DNA of 42,577 nucleotides from Anaerolineales bacterium (GTDB lineage: Bacteria; Chloroflexota; Anaerolineae; Anaerolineales; Villigracilaceae). The translations under genes and the position numbers were made by a program. Shown here in pieces: positions 21,790-30,012 of the stretch. Location: NCBI GenBank assembly GCA_020847435.1, contig JADLBX010000002.1, forward strand, positions 1-42,577, given 5' to 3'. The notes under the pieces were generated by a model, which saw nothing but the letters and a program-made list of their open reading frames with translations, did not search any database and was not told the origin of the DNA. How positions within the stretch are numbered: the first letter of the stretch is position 1; each line of letters starts with the position of its first letter.

Positions 21790-23931
21790 ATGATCGCAAA
21801 CCTGGGGTTTGGCGTCCTGCTCGTCACATTTTTCGTCACGCTATACAGCCTCCTCACTGCGGCGTTCTCAAACCCGAAAGCGTTTGCGCGGCTCTTCCGC
21901 AGTATCCCCACGCCGCGCACGCAGCGCTGGGCGAACGATCTTGAAAAATTGGATACGCCCCAGCGCGCCGCCTCAATGGTGGAAAGCGCGCGCCGCGCCA
22001 TGCTGCTCACCTTTCCGCTGATCTCGCTCGCGGCGGGGCTTTTGATCTACCTGCTCGTCAACGATCACTACGAAGTGCAATTCGTTTATCAAGTGACCAG
22101 CCGCTCGATGCCCACATATCTAAAAGTGACCGCGTGGTGGGGCGGACAGGCTGGCTCGCTTCTCTTTTGGTCGTGGTTGATGTCTGCCTTCGCGTCGCTG
22201 GTCACCCTCCGCAAGTGGGACCGCGACCGCGAATTCCTCCCGTGGGTCATCTTTGTCGCGTGCTTCACGCTGGCGTTTTTCATCGGGATGACCACTTTCT
22301 ACGAGAACCCCTTCAAACAGTTCTATCAAACCCCGACCGGAGTCGAAGCGTATTTCCTCCAGCCCGCCAACAGCATCTTATTCACGCCGCAGGATGGCAA
22401 CGGCTTGAATCCGCTTTTGCGACACCCCGGCATGATCGTCCACCCGCCGATGCTCTATCTCGGATTCGTTTCATTCGTCATTCCGTTTGCGTTCGCCATC
22501 GCCGCGTTGATCACCGGTCGGACCGACGACCGCTGGATTCGCCTGACGCGTCGCTGGGCGTTGTGGGCGTGGCTGTTCCTCACGCTCGGACTCGTGCTGG
22601 GCGGACGCTGGGCATACGACGTGCTCGGCTGGGGCGGCTATTGGGGCTGGGACCCGGTGGAGATCGCCGCGTTCATGCCCTGGCTGACCGGCACCGCGTT
22701 CCTGCACTCGGTGATGATTCAGGAAAAGCGCGGCATGTTGAAACACTGGAACATGATTCTGGTCATCCTCACCTACGATCTCGTCATCTTCGGGACGTTC
22801 CTCACGCGCTCGGGCGTGCTTTCCTCTGTCCACGCGTTCGCGCAGAGCGCCATCGGTCCGCTGTTCTTCACCTACATCGCCATCACGTTCATCGCCTCGG
22901 TGGCATTGGTCATTTATCGCTGGGGCGAGTTGAATGCGGAGGCGGAGATGCACTCCCTGCTTTCGCGCGAGGCGTTGTTCCTCTTCAACAACTTGTTGTT
23001 CATGAGCATTTTGGTCGTGTGCTTCTGGGGCGTGATCTACCCGCTGACCTCCGAACTCTTCACCGGCGCCAAGGTGACGGTGGGTCCCGCGTTTTACGAG
23101 CGCGCCAACGGACCGTTGTTCGCGGCGTTGTTATTCCTGATGGGCATCGCGCCGCTCTCCGCGTGGGGACATTCCACGCTGAAAACGCTGGGACGCGCGG
23201 CGTGGAAGCCGACAATCGTTGCCGTCATCGTTACCGCGGCGTTGTACGCGCTTTACACGAAAAACGTGTACGCGTTGATCGGTTTCTTTTTGGTGGCATT
23301 CGTCATTCTCATCACGCTGTATGAATATTGGCGCGGTGCGCGGGCGCGGCAGAAAAGCAAGAACGAAAATATCTTCACCGCGTTTTGGAACCTGACCGGG
23401 CGCGACCGTCGGCGTTACGGCGGATATATCATTCACCTGAGCATGGCGCTCATGGCAATCGGCATCCTCGGCATCGAACTTTTCCAGATCGAGACGCAAG
23501 GCACACTCGAATTGAATCAAAGAGTCAGCCTCGGCGGCTACGACGTGGAATATCGCGACATCGCCCGCTTCACGGGTCCGGACGGACGCGAGGTGACGCG
23601 CGCCGTGCTCGGCGTTTACCAAAACGGACAGTATCTCGGCGACTTGCACCCGCGCATTGACTATTACTTCGACGCTCAGCAGACGATGACGATCCCCGGT
23701 CAACGCGCGACGATGAAAGACGATCTGTACATCCTGCTCGTGAACTGGGAACCTGCCGCCGCCACCGGCGCGACGTTCAAGATCTATGTCAACCCGCTGG
23801 TCAACTGGCTGTGGATGGGAAGCCTGCTTTTCCTGCTCGGCATCTTCATCGCCGCGTGGCCCGATAAGGACCCGCAGCGCGTGGCTGTGCGAGTTGAGAA
23901 GAGCGTGCGGCAGGTTAGCGCGGCGGATTAG
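21790..23931 (+). CDS. ccmF: Haem lyase CcmF
   Basis: 713 residues, polytopic membrane protein of the haem-handling protein family; attaches haem from CcmE to apocytochrome Cys residues outside the membrane. Visible marks: HPGMIVHPPMLYLGF (first periplasmic His region), the tryptophan-rich WWD segment GWGGYWGWDPVEIAAFMPWL, LTRSGVLSSVHAFAQS with the second His, and a large soluble domain near the C-terminus (about 560-670) before the last helix (WLWMGSLLFLLGIFIAAWP). Length matches the family (about 650-700). GGAG precedes the ATG. Confidence 0.95.
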   Translation: MIANLGFGVLLVTFFVTLYSLLTAAFSNPKAFARLFRSIPTPRTQRWANDLEKLDTPQRAASMVESARRAMLLTFPLISLAAGLLIYLLVNDHYEVQFVYQVTSRSMPTYLKVTAWWGGQAGSLLFWSWLMSAFASLVTLRKWDRDREFLPWVIFVACFTLAFFIGMTTFYENPFKQFYQTPTGVEAYFLQPANSILFTPQDGNGLNPLLRHPGMIVHPPMLYLGFVSFVIPFAFAIAALITGRTDDRWIRLTRRWALWAWLFLTLGLVLGGRWAYDVLGWGGYWGWDPVEIAAFMPWLTGTAFLHSVMIQEKRGMLKHWNMILVILTYDLVIFGTFLTRSGVLSSVHAFAQSAIGPLFFTYIAITFIASVALVIYRWGELNAEAEMHSLLSREALFLFNNLLFMSILVVCFWGVIYPLTSELFTGAKVTVGPAFYERANGPLFAALLFLMGIAPLSAWGHSTLKTLGRAAWKPTIVAVIVTAALYALYTKNVYALIGFFLVAFVILITLYEYWRGARARQKSKNENIFTAFWNLTGRDRRRYGGYIIHLSMALMAIGILGIELFQIETQGTLELNQRVSLGGYDVEYRDIARFTGPDGREVTRAVLGVYQNGQYLGDLHPRIDYYFDAQQTMTIPGQRATMKDDLYILLVNWEPAAATGATFKIYVNPLVNWLWMGSLLFLLGIFIAAWPDKDPQRVAVRVEKSVRQVSAAD

Positions 23932-23938
23932 GGGAGAT

Positions 23939-24050
23939 GAGTAATTGGTAATTGGTAATTGGAGAATTAGAGATTGATGGTCGAGTAGCGACGAGCGTTT
24001 TTTGCGAGGAGCGTATCGAGACCAGAGACTAGAGATTGGAGACTGTTTGG
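23939..24050 (+). repeat. 7-bp-periodic degenerate repeat blocks before ccmH
   Basis: Two blocks of heptad repeats: three copies of GGTAATT near 23942-23963, running into GAGAATT/AGAGATT, and GAGACTA-GAGATTG-GAGACTG at about 24025-24046. Between them lies ordinary sequence. The units differ but share the 7-base period. Similar heptad blocks appear at other gene boundaries in the window. Confidence 0.65.
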
Positions 24051-24563
24051 ATGAAGGTAAGCACGATGCTAAATAAAATACGCAATACGAAGTACGCAGT
24101 ATTGGCAACAATTCTGCTTCTCTTCGTCACGTTGCTTGCTTTTAATTCAGTTTCCGCCCAGGGACCGGAGCCGACCGACGACGAGGTAAACAAGATCGCG
24201 AAGAAGCTGTACTGCCCGGTCTGCGAGAACACCCCTCTGGATGTTTGCCCCACCGAGGCGTGCCGTCAGTGGCGCGAGCAAATCCGCGAGATGTTGATCG
24301 AGGGCAAGTCTGAGCAGGAGATCATTGATTATTTCGCGGCGACCTATGGCGAGCGCGCCAGCGGCGACCCGCGCGATAAGGTGAAGGCGTATCTGATTCC
24401 CATTGTGGGGATTCTGCTCGGCGCGGGACTGCTCGTCAGCGCGCTGAGGACGTGGAGAAAGCCGAAGGCGGCTGAGGCAATTATCCCTGCGAAGGACGCG
24501 GGGGACGTCCATCAAGACGAGTACATTGCCCGCATCGAAGCCGAGTTGAAGAAGAGAGACTAA
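24051..24563 (+). CDS. ccmH: CcmH/CcmL-type thiol reductase of cytochrome c maturation
   Basis: 170 residues from ATG at 24051 (GGAGA eight bases upstream); ATG at 24066 with AAGGT is a close alternative. The N-terminus is a signal peptide or anchor (AVLATILLLFVTLLAF, SVSAQG). The domain has KLYCPVCENTPLDVCPTEAC, the variant with an extra CxxxxC after the LxCxxC pair. RQWREQIREMLIEGKSEQEIIDYFAATYGERASGDP is the family's three-helix bundle, and a C-terminal helix (LIPIVGILLGAGLLVSAL) anchors it. It reduces apocytochrome thiols before haem attachment. Residues RNTKYAV near the start are encoded by a heptad-repeat stretch (ATACGCA, ATACGAA, GTACGCA). Confidence 0.9.
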   Translation: MKVSTMLNKIRNTKYAVLATILLLFVTLLAFNSVSAQGPEPTDDEVNKIAKKLYCPVCENTPLDVCPTEACRQWREQIREMLIEGKSEQEIIDYFAATYGERASGDPRDKVKAYLIPIVGILLGAGLLVSALRTWRKPKAAEAIIPAKDAGDVHQDEYIARIEAELKKRD

Positions 24564-24580
24564 ATGACCCTCACCCTAAC

Positions 24581-24599
24581 CCTCTCCCAAAGGGAGAGG
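24581..24599 (+). repeat. CTCTCCC/GGGAGAG hairpin before the thioredoxin-like gene
   Basis: A perfect 8-bp stem CCTCTCCC / GGGAGAGG with a 3-base loop, 18 bases before the next ATG and preceded by CCCTCACCCTAAC. It is the same unit as at 534-556 and 35542-35559. Confidence 0.65.
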
Positions 24600-24617
24600 A
24601 AATGAGGCGGAGAAATA

Positions 24618-25184
24618 ATGACCGAGACAACAACCCCGCGCCGCGCAGTGCCGCTATGGATCCAGATCGTCATCTGGATTTTCATCGTCGGCTTGCTTGC
24701 CATCGTCGCCCTGGGACTCAGCCGACGCCAGCAAGGCACGGTGCAACCCGGGCAAAAGATTGACGATTTCACATTGACGTTGTACAGCGGTTATGAGTTG
24801 GGCGGGAGATCCGAGATTAAATTGAGCGACCTGCGCGGCAAGGCGGTGGTGATCAATTTCTGGGCGTCGTGGTGCAAGCCGTGCGAACAGGAAGCCGCCG
24901 AGTTGCAACAAGCGTGGACGGAATACGAGCCGGGCGGCGAGGTGGTTTTCCTCGGCGTGGATTACGTGGATACGGAGACCGACGCGCGTGTGTACATGAA
25001 AAAGTTCGGCATCACGTTTGCGAACGGTCCCGACCTGGCGACAAGCATTTCGCAGTATTTTCGGATTCGGGGCGTGCCTGAAACCTACTTCATAGATAAG
25101 GCAGGAGTTCTGCGCTACGTGCAGATCGGTCCGTTTGTGAAGGTTGAGGATATCCGCGCGCAGATCGAACCTTTGTTGAAATAG
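24618..25184 (+). CDS. ccmG: Membrane-anchored thioredoxin-like protein (ResA/CcmG/TlpA type)
   Basis: 188 residues. An N-terminal anchor helix at about 14-33 precedes an extracytoplasmic thioredoxin fold (40-188) with the redox motif WCKPC, preceded by VVINFWAS, and the cis-Pro in RGVPETYFID. It would reduce CcmH or apocytochrome disulfides. It lies between ccmH and the CcmI-like gene, which supports the CcmG role over a generic TlpA. AGGCGGAG is the ribosome-binding site. Confidence 0.88.
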   Translation: MTETTTPRRAVPLWIQIVIWIFIVGLLAIVALGLSRRQQGTVQPGQKIDDFTLTLYSGYELGGRSEIKLSDLRGKAVVINFWASWCKPCEQEAAELQQAWTEYEPGGEVVFLGVDYVDTETDARVYMKKFGITFANGPDLATSISQYFRIRGVPETYFIDKAGVLRYVQIGPFVKVEDIRAQIEPLLK

Positions 25185-25191
25185 AGGGCGA

Positions 25192-25650
25192 ATGGACATC
25201 GTGGCAATTTTTCTGACCCTGGCAATTCTGATCCTCGTCGGGGCGTACTTGTACGCTCCGTTCTTGCGCGGCTATGGACAGCGCGTCACGCAGGAGGAGC
25301 GCGCGCTTTCTGCCCTGCTCGCCGAGCGCGAACGCACGCTTGATTCGTTACAAGAGTTGGATTTCGATTTCAAGCTGGGGAAGATCCCCGAGGGCGAATA
25401 TCCCGCGCAGCGCCTGAGCCTGTTGCAAAAAGGCGCGGAGATCCTGCGGCAGATTGACGAGCTGAGCGCGGAGCATCCACGCGAGGCGGCGAAGACCGGG
25501 CGCAAGTTCACGGACGAACAACTCGAAGCCATGCTCTCGAAGCGGCGCGCGGAACGCAAAGGCAAGTTCGACGGTTTCTGCCCGAAGTGTGGCAAGCCGG
25601 TGATGGCGGAGGATCGTTTTTGCCCGGCGTGCGGAAAGGCGCTGGTTTAA
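25192..25650 (+). CDS. CcmI-like membrane protein with C-terminal zinc ribbon
   Basis: 152 residues, start seven bases after the previous stop. One N-terminal membrane helix (about 4-24) is followed by a helical segment RTLDSLQELDFDFKLGKIPEGEYPAQRLSLLQKGAE-like in pattern to the N-terminal part of CcmI/CycH (L-x-E-L-D-D-x-x-x-G-K-I-x-x-x-E-Y-x-x-x-R). A variable linker then leads to a zinc ribbon CPKCGKPVMAEDRFCPACG near the C-terminus. The TPR region of true CcmI, which holds apocytochrome, is missing. A role in apocytochrome handling is inferred from position in the cluster. Confidence 0.75.
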   Translation: MDIVAIFLTLAILILVGAYLYAPFLRGYGQRVTQEERALSALLAERERTLDSLQELDFDFKLGKIPEGEYPAQRLSLLQKGAEILRQIDELSAEHPREAAKTGRKFTDEQLEAMLSKRRAERKGKFDGFCPKCGKPVMAEDRFCPACGKALV

Positions 25651-25735
25651 GAAGATACACGATACGAGATACACGATACATGGTTCGTAACTCGTATCTC
25701 GTAACTTGTAACTCACACCTCACACAACAACGAAC
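25651..25735 (+). repeat. 7-bp-periodic repeat with inverted halves
   Basis: The left half repeats GATACAC, GATACGA, GATACAC, GATACAT; the right half repeats TCGTAAC, TCGTATC, TCGTAAC, TTGTAAC, TCACACC. The halves are partly complementary (ACGAGATAC against GTATCTCGT), so a hairpin can form. It fills the whole gap between the CcmI-like gene and the cytochrome gene. Confidence 0.7.
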
Positions 25736-25737
25736 TT

Positions 25738-27579
25738 ATGAAATTACAAAAAATCCTTCCTCTGGTATTTCTGGCGCTCTTCCTCGCCGCGTGCAATGTG
25801 ACGCTGGCAGAGGATATCACGCCGCCGCCCGGATACGTCGCGCCGACGCCGGCGCCGACGCTGGTTTTATATCCAGCCAAAGCGCCGAGCGTGGCAAACG
25901 GCGAGGCGATCTACGTTGAAAAGTGCGCGGCATGTCACGGCGCAACCGGGCTGGGCGACGGCGAACAAGGCATTCAACTCGGCGTTACTGTGCGCGCCTT
26001 CGGCTTGCCGGAGATCGCACGTCCCGCCTCGCCCGCGCAGTATTACACGATGGTCACGCGCGGCAACCTCGAACGCTTCATGCCGCCGTTCGCCAGCCTC
26101 AGCGACCAGGAGCGGTGGGACGTCACCGCCTTCGCGTTCACCCTGCACACCACGCCCGCACAGATCGCACGCGGCAAAGAACTCTTCGCGCAAAACTGCG
26201 CGGACTGCTCAACCGATTATTTCAAAAACCAGCAAGTCATGTCCACGCTGACCGAAGTTGAGTTGGCGCGCATCGCCAAACAGGGCAACGACCAAATCCC
26301 GGCGTTCGGCGCAGAGTTGGATGAAGACGATTTGTGGGCGGTCGCCGCATATTTGCGGACTCTCTCCTTCGACAACTCGCCTCTTGCGACGCCTGAGCCA
26401 AGCGCTCAAACTCCGGGTCAGCCTGCCGCGTCAGCGGCGACTCCCGCGTCCCCCGAGGCGCATCCAGCCGTCCCTGCGGTTGAACCGCAACCGGGGTTCG
26501 GGAACGTGCGCGGCGCCATCGAAAACAAAACGGGACAGAGTCTGCCAGCCGGTCTCGTCGTCACTTTGAGCGGATACGACCACGACGCCAACGACCCGAA
26601 CGCGGGACCCGTCGAAGCGTTTTCCACCGACGGCACAGTCAACGCGGACGGGACGTATTCGTTCGACAACATCGAAATGCCCGCCAGCCGAATCTTTGTG
26701 GCGCGGGTGCAAGTCGAAGGCGTCGCGTTGCAATCCGAATTTGTGGTCGCCGAAGCGGGCGCGCAATCGGTTGAAATCCCCACGCTGACGTTATACGGAA
26801 TCACGGAGGACACATCGGGGCTCGTGATGGACGGCGTGCAGGTGATCTTCGAATACGGCGCGGACGCAATCTCGGTCTACAACCTGTATTCGTTCCGCAA
26901 CCCGACCGACGCGATCATCGTCGTGCCGCAGGACGCGAGCGGCGAGATTCCCTTCATCAAATTTCCGCAAGGCTCCTCCGGCTTCGGCTTCGAGCCGATG
27001 CAGGACAGCGCGCCGTTCGTCCCCACCGAGAACGGGTTCGCCATTCCGCCCAGCGATAAAAATTACGGGCTGGTGGCGTTCGCTTCGTTGCCGCTCGACA
27101 ACACGGTCAACTTTTCACAGCCGTTCACCATGCCGGTGGATTCGGTGAACGTTTTCACGCCCGTCGGCGTGGCGCTCATCAACGCGAACGCCACCGACCT
27201 CGGCGTGCAGACCATTCAGGGATTCACCTACCAAATCTATGAAACGGATTCGCTAACCGCAGGCGAATCGCTGACGTTCACCTTGTCCGGGAATCCGCAG
27301 GGGACGCCGGCAAGCGCGGGCGCTTCCAACCGCGGACTGTTGATCGGCGCGGCGGCGTTGGGTCTCGCGCTCATTGGCGGCGGGTTGTGGCTCCACCGAC
27401 GCGAGCGGCAACAGGCAGCCGACGCAGAAACCAACGAAGAATTCGAATCGGCTGACGAGGTGATGGACGCCATCCTCGCGCTCGACGACCTGCACGGCAT
27501 GAAAAAGATCAGCGAACAGGCGTATCGCAAGAGGCGCGCAGAGTTGAAAGAGACCCTAAAGAGAGAATTGGAGAAATAG
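25738..27579 (+). CDS. Lipoprotein cytochrome c with degenerate second haem site and CcmI-like tail
   Basis: 613 residues. The lipobox LAAC follows a signal peptide. The first cytochrome c domain has C63-A-A-C66-H67 and RFMPPFASLSDQE with the likely axial Met. The second has C154-A-D-C157-S158: the haem-binding His is replaced by Ser, so it probably holds no normal haem c. A Pro/Ala linker follows, then beta-rich domains (about 255-530), a transmembrane helix (about 539-558) and a cytosolic tail SADEVMDAILALDDLHGMKKISEQAYRKRRAEL similar to the CcmI-like segment of the preceding gene. Its location inside the ccm cluster, directly before ccmA, suggests a role in maturation or as a client. Function unproven. 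Confidence 0.82.
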   Translation: MKLQKILPLVFLALFLAACNVTLAEDITPPPGYVAPTPAPTLVLYPAKAPSVANGEAIYVEKCAACHGATGLGDGEQGIQLGVTVRAFGLPEIARPASPAQYYTMVTRGNLERFMPPFASLSDQERWDVTAFAFTLHTTPAQIARGKELFAQNCADCSTDYFKNQQVMSTLTEVELARIAKQGNDQIPAFGAELDEDDLWAVAAYLRTLSFDNSPLATPEPSAQTPGQPAASAATPASPEAHPAVPAVEPQPGFGNVRGAIENKTGQSLPAGLVVTLSGYDHDANDPNAGPVEAFSTDGTVNADGTYSFDNIEMPASRIFVARVQVEGVALQSEFVVAEAGAQSVEIPTLTLYGITEDTSGLVMDGVQVIFEYGADAISVYNLYSFRNPTDAIIVVPQDASGEIPFIKFPQGSSGFGFEPMQDSAPFVPTENGFAIPPSDKNYGLVAFASLPLDNTVNFSQPFTMPVDSVNVFTPVGVALINANATDLGVQTIQGFTYQIYETDSLTAGESLTFTLSGNPQGTPASAGASNRGLLIGAAALGLALIGGGLWLHRRERQQAADAETNEEFESADEVMDAILALDDLHGMKKISEQAYRKRRAELKETLKRELEK

Positions 27580-27612
27580 AGAATTCTGCAATTCTCAAAT
27601 TCCCTGAACTTT

Positions 27613-28311
27613 ATGATCACCGTCACCAAACTCGTCAAACGCTTCGGCTATAAAACCATCCTGCGCGGCGTGGACTTTGAAGTTCAGCCCGGTGAGTTTG
27701 TCGCGTTGCTCGGACCGAACGGCGCGGGAAAAACAACTTTTCTGCGCATCCTCGCCTCGCTGGCGCGCCCATCGCTGGGCGAGGTGAAGGTCGCGGGCTA
27801 TAAACTTCCCAGCGAGGCGGCGCAAGTCCGCGCGCGGCTGGGAGTCGTGTCGCATTTGCCGCTGTTGTACGGCGACCTGACCGCCGAGGAGAATCTCCGC
27901 TTCTACGCGCAAATGTATGGGCTGACAAATTACCGATCACGCATTACCGAGGTTCTTGAAATGATTGGGCTGGAAACGCGCCGCCGCGACCTCGTCCGCA
28001 CTTTTTCGCGCGGGATGCAGCAACGACTCGCCATCGGGCGCGCCGTGTTGCACGATCCGCAGATCATGCTCTTCGACGAACCGTACACCGGCTTGGACCA
28101 GGACGCGTCAACGATGTTGGACGACGTGTTGAAAACCGTCGCCGCGCAGGGACGCACAGTGGTGATGACCTCGCACGATCTCGCCCGCGCCGAAGCGCTC
28201 GCCACGCGCTTCGACATCCTCTCGCGCGGCGTCATTGCCGCAAGCGCCGCGCGCAAACAGTTGAAGAAAAGCAATCTACTTGCGTTTTACAAACAGGCGT
28301 TGGCGGGGTGA
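27613..28311 (+). CDS. ccmA: Cytochrome c maturation ABC transporter ATPase CcmA
   Basis: 232 residues. Walker A GPNGAGKTT, signature FSRGMQQRLAIGRA, Walker B IMLFDEPYTGLD and switch His in TSHD are all present. With CcmB and CcmC it releases haem-loaded CcmE. The start ATG is at 27613; no strong ribosome-binding site is evident (CTGAAC precedes). The gap before it contains GAGAATT-CTGC-AATTCTC, a small hairpin. Two bases separate its stop from ccmB's start. Confidence 0.93.
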   Translation: MITVTKLVKRFGYKTILRGVDFEVQPGEFVALLGPNGAGKTTFLRILASLARPSLGEVKVAGYKLPSEAAQVRARLGVVSHLPLLYGDLTAEENLRFYAQMYGLTNYRSRITEVLEMIGLETRRRDLVRTFSRGMQQRLAIGRAVLHDPQIMLFDEPYTGLDQDASTMLDDVLKTVAAQGRTVVMTSHDLARAEALATRFDILSRGVIAASAARKQLKKSNLLAFYKQALAG

Positions 28312-28312
28312 G

Positions 28313-29017
28313 ATGAAGCAGAGCAGTGAGCAGTTATCAGTAAACAGTAACTACGTGAGAGCCATCGGCGCGATCGTGTGGAAGGATTTACGCGCCGAGT
28401 TCCGCTCGTGGGAATTGGTCTCGGCAATGTTCGTCTTTTCACTGCTGGTGATTCTGATCTTCAACTTCGCCCTCGAACTGGATGTGAAAACGCGGCAATC
28501 GGTGACGGCGGGCGTGTTGTGGGCAACCTTCGCCTTCGCCGGCACGCTGGGACTCAACCGCTCGATGGCGCTCGAAAAAGATCGCGGTTGTCTGGATGGA
28601 CTCCTGCTCGCGCCAGTGGACCGCTCGGCGATCTACTTCGGCAAGTTCATCAGCAACCTCGCCTTCATGCTCATCGTCGAAGCCATCGTCCTGCCGGTGT
28701 ACAGCGTTTTGTATAACGCCAACTTATTCCAACCCGGGTTGATTATGGTCATCCTGCTCGGTTCGGTCGGGTACACCGCCGTCGGCACACTGCTCGCCGC
28801 CATGTCGGTGCAGACGCGCACGCGCGACATCCTGCTCCCCATCCTGCTCTTCCCGGTCGCGTTCGCCGTCCTGCTCTCGGCAGTCAAAGCCAGCGGCGGC
28901 TTCCTCGAAGGCGCAGACTATTCCGAGATCGCCTTTCCGATCAACCTGCTGATCGTTTACGACATCATCTTTATCGCGGCATCGTTCATGCTGTTCGACA
29001 ACATTGTAGAAGAATAA
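28313..29017 (+). CDS. ccmB: Cytochrome c maturation permease CcmB
   Basis: 234 residues from ATG at 28313, one base after the ccmA stop, with GGGGTGAG as ribosome-binding site; an 11-codon extension overlaps ccmA and was rejected. It has six hydrophobic helices and the CcmB start IVWKDLRAEFRSWELVSAMFVFSLLVIL, then LNRSMALEKDRGCLDGLLLAPVDRSAIYFGK. The first ~14 residues (QSSEQLSVNSNYV) are encoded by a 7-bp-periodic repeat (GCAGTGA, GCAGTTA, TCAGTAA, ACAGTAA), so that part of the N-terminus comes from repeat DNA. Confidence 0.9.
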   Translation: MKQSSEQLSVNSNYVRAIGAIVWKDLRAEFRSWELVSAMFVFSLLVILIFNFALELDVKTRQSVTAGVLWATFAFAGTLGLNRSMALEKDRGCLDGLLLAPVDRSAIYFGKFISNLAFMLIVEAIVLPVYSVLYNANLFQPGLIMVILLGSVGYTAVGTLLAAMSVQTRTRDILLPILLFPVAFAVLLSAVKASGGFLEGADYSEIAFPINLLIVYDIIFIAASFMLFDNIVEE

Positions 29018-29061
29018 ATTCGAGACTGCCCCTCCAAGCTTCAGTCTCCAAAGGAGTTTCC

Positions 29062-29760
29062 ATGAATCAAAAACCCCTCGTCCTCAAAATCCTCGATATC
29101 GTCTCCGTCCTGCTGTTGCTTGCCGCCGCGCACCTCGCCATCTTCGTCGCGCCGACCGAAAAAGTGATGGGCAATGTCCAGCGCGTGTTCTACTTCCACG
29201 TCGGCACCGCCTGGGTCGCGTTGATCGGCTTCGTCGTCACGGCGGGCTTGAGCGTGATCTACCTCGTCACGAAGAACCTCAAATGGGACCGCATCCAGGT
29301 CGCCGCCATCGAAGTGAGCGTGGTTTTCTTTCTCATCACCATCATCCTCGGCTCCATCTGGGCGCGCCCCGCGTGGAACACCTGGTGGACGTGGGACCCG
29401 CGTCTCACCACCGCCGCCATCACCGAACTGATCTACATCGCCTACTTCATGCTTCGGCAAGGCATAGACGACCCCAACAAACGCGCCCGCTTCGGCGCGG
29501 TCTACGCGCTCATTGGCGGGCTGAGCGCGCCCATCACCTTCTTCGCCATCCGCCTGTTCCGCACCATCCACCCGGTCGTCGTCGCTGGCTCCAACGCCGA
29601 AGCCGAGGGCAGTTTCAGCATGACCGGCGATATGCTTCAGGCATTGTTCTTCGCGCTCTTCGCCTTCACCATCGTCTTCATTGACCTGCTCTGGAACCGC
29701 ATCCGCCTCGGCAACGTGCAGGATCAGGTTGAAGAACTGAAGTTGAAAGCGACCTGGTAA
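29062..29760 (+). CDS. ccmC: Cytochrome c maturation protein CcmC
   Basis: 232 residues, six transmembrane helices. The tryptophan-rich motif WNTWWTWDPRLTT sits between conserved His residues (RVFYFHVGTAW and RTIHPVVV) that bind haem. It loads haem onto CcmE. AAAGGAG precedes the ATG. The gap to ccmB holds a GAGACTG / CAGTCTC inverted repeat (29022-29048). Confidence 0.94.
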   Translation: MNQKPLVLKILDIVSVLLLLAAAHLAIFVAPTEKVMGNVQRVFYFHVGTAWVALIGFVVTAGLSVIYLVTKNLKWDRIQVAAIEVSVVFFLITIILGSIWARPAWNTWWTWDPRLTTAAITELIYIAYFMLRQGIDDPNKRARFGAVYALIGGLSAPITFFAIRLFRTIHPVVVAGSNAEAEGSFSMTGDMLQALFFALFAFTIVFIDLLWNRIRLGNVQDQVEELKLKATW

Positions 29761-29783
29761 CCACCCCTCACAGGAGATTCGAC

Positions 29784-30002
29784 ATGTTCCTTCAAGAAAT
29801 CACACCCGACACCACCGGCTACATGATCGCCGGGTTCGCCGTCACCTTCATCATCCTCGCCGCCTACGCCGCCAGCCTCTACCTCCGCAACCGCAACCTC
29901 AAGCAGGATTTAGACATGCTCACCGAAATGGAACGACTTGCCCAGCCAGAGCCAAAGCGCAAAACCTCAAAAACTGTAACAAAAAGAAAGGACAAAAAAT
30001 AA
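29784..30002 (+). CDS. ccmD: CcmD-like small membrane protein
   Basis: 72 residues. One transmembrane helix (about 11-33, YMIAGFAVTFIILAAYAASLYL) is followed by RNRNLKQDLDMLTEMERL and a very basic tail. CcmD is a short protein that holds CcmE to CcmABC; size, helix position and location just after ccmC fit. Sequence similarity in this family is too weak to prove it. AGGAG is the ribosome-binding site. Confidence 0.75.
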   Translation: MFLQEITPDTTGYMIAGFAVTFIILAAYAASLYLRNRNLKQDLDMLTEMERLAQPEPKRKTSKTVTKRKDKK

Positions 30003-30012
30003 GCGCAATTTC

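Noticed and set aside
22134..23324. 396-residue ORF within ccmF in another frame
   Set aside because: It is overlapped by the unmistakable CcmF sequence and is Arg/His-rich shadow coding with no ribosome-binding site.
25651..25735. Heptad block as a CRISPR array
   Set aside because: Units are 7 bases and adjacent, without spacers or cas genes.
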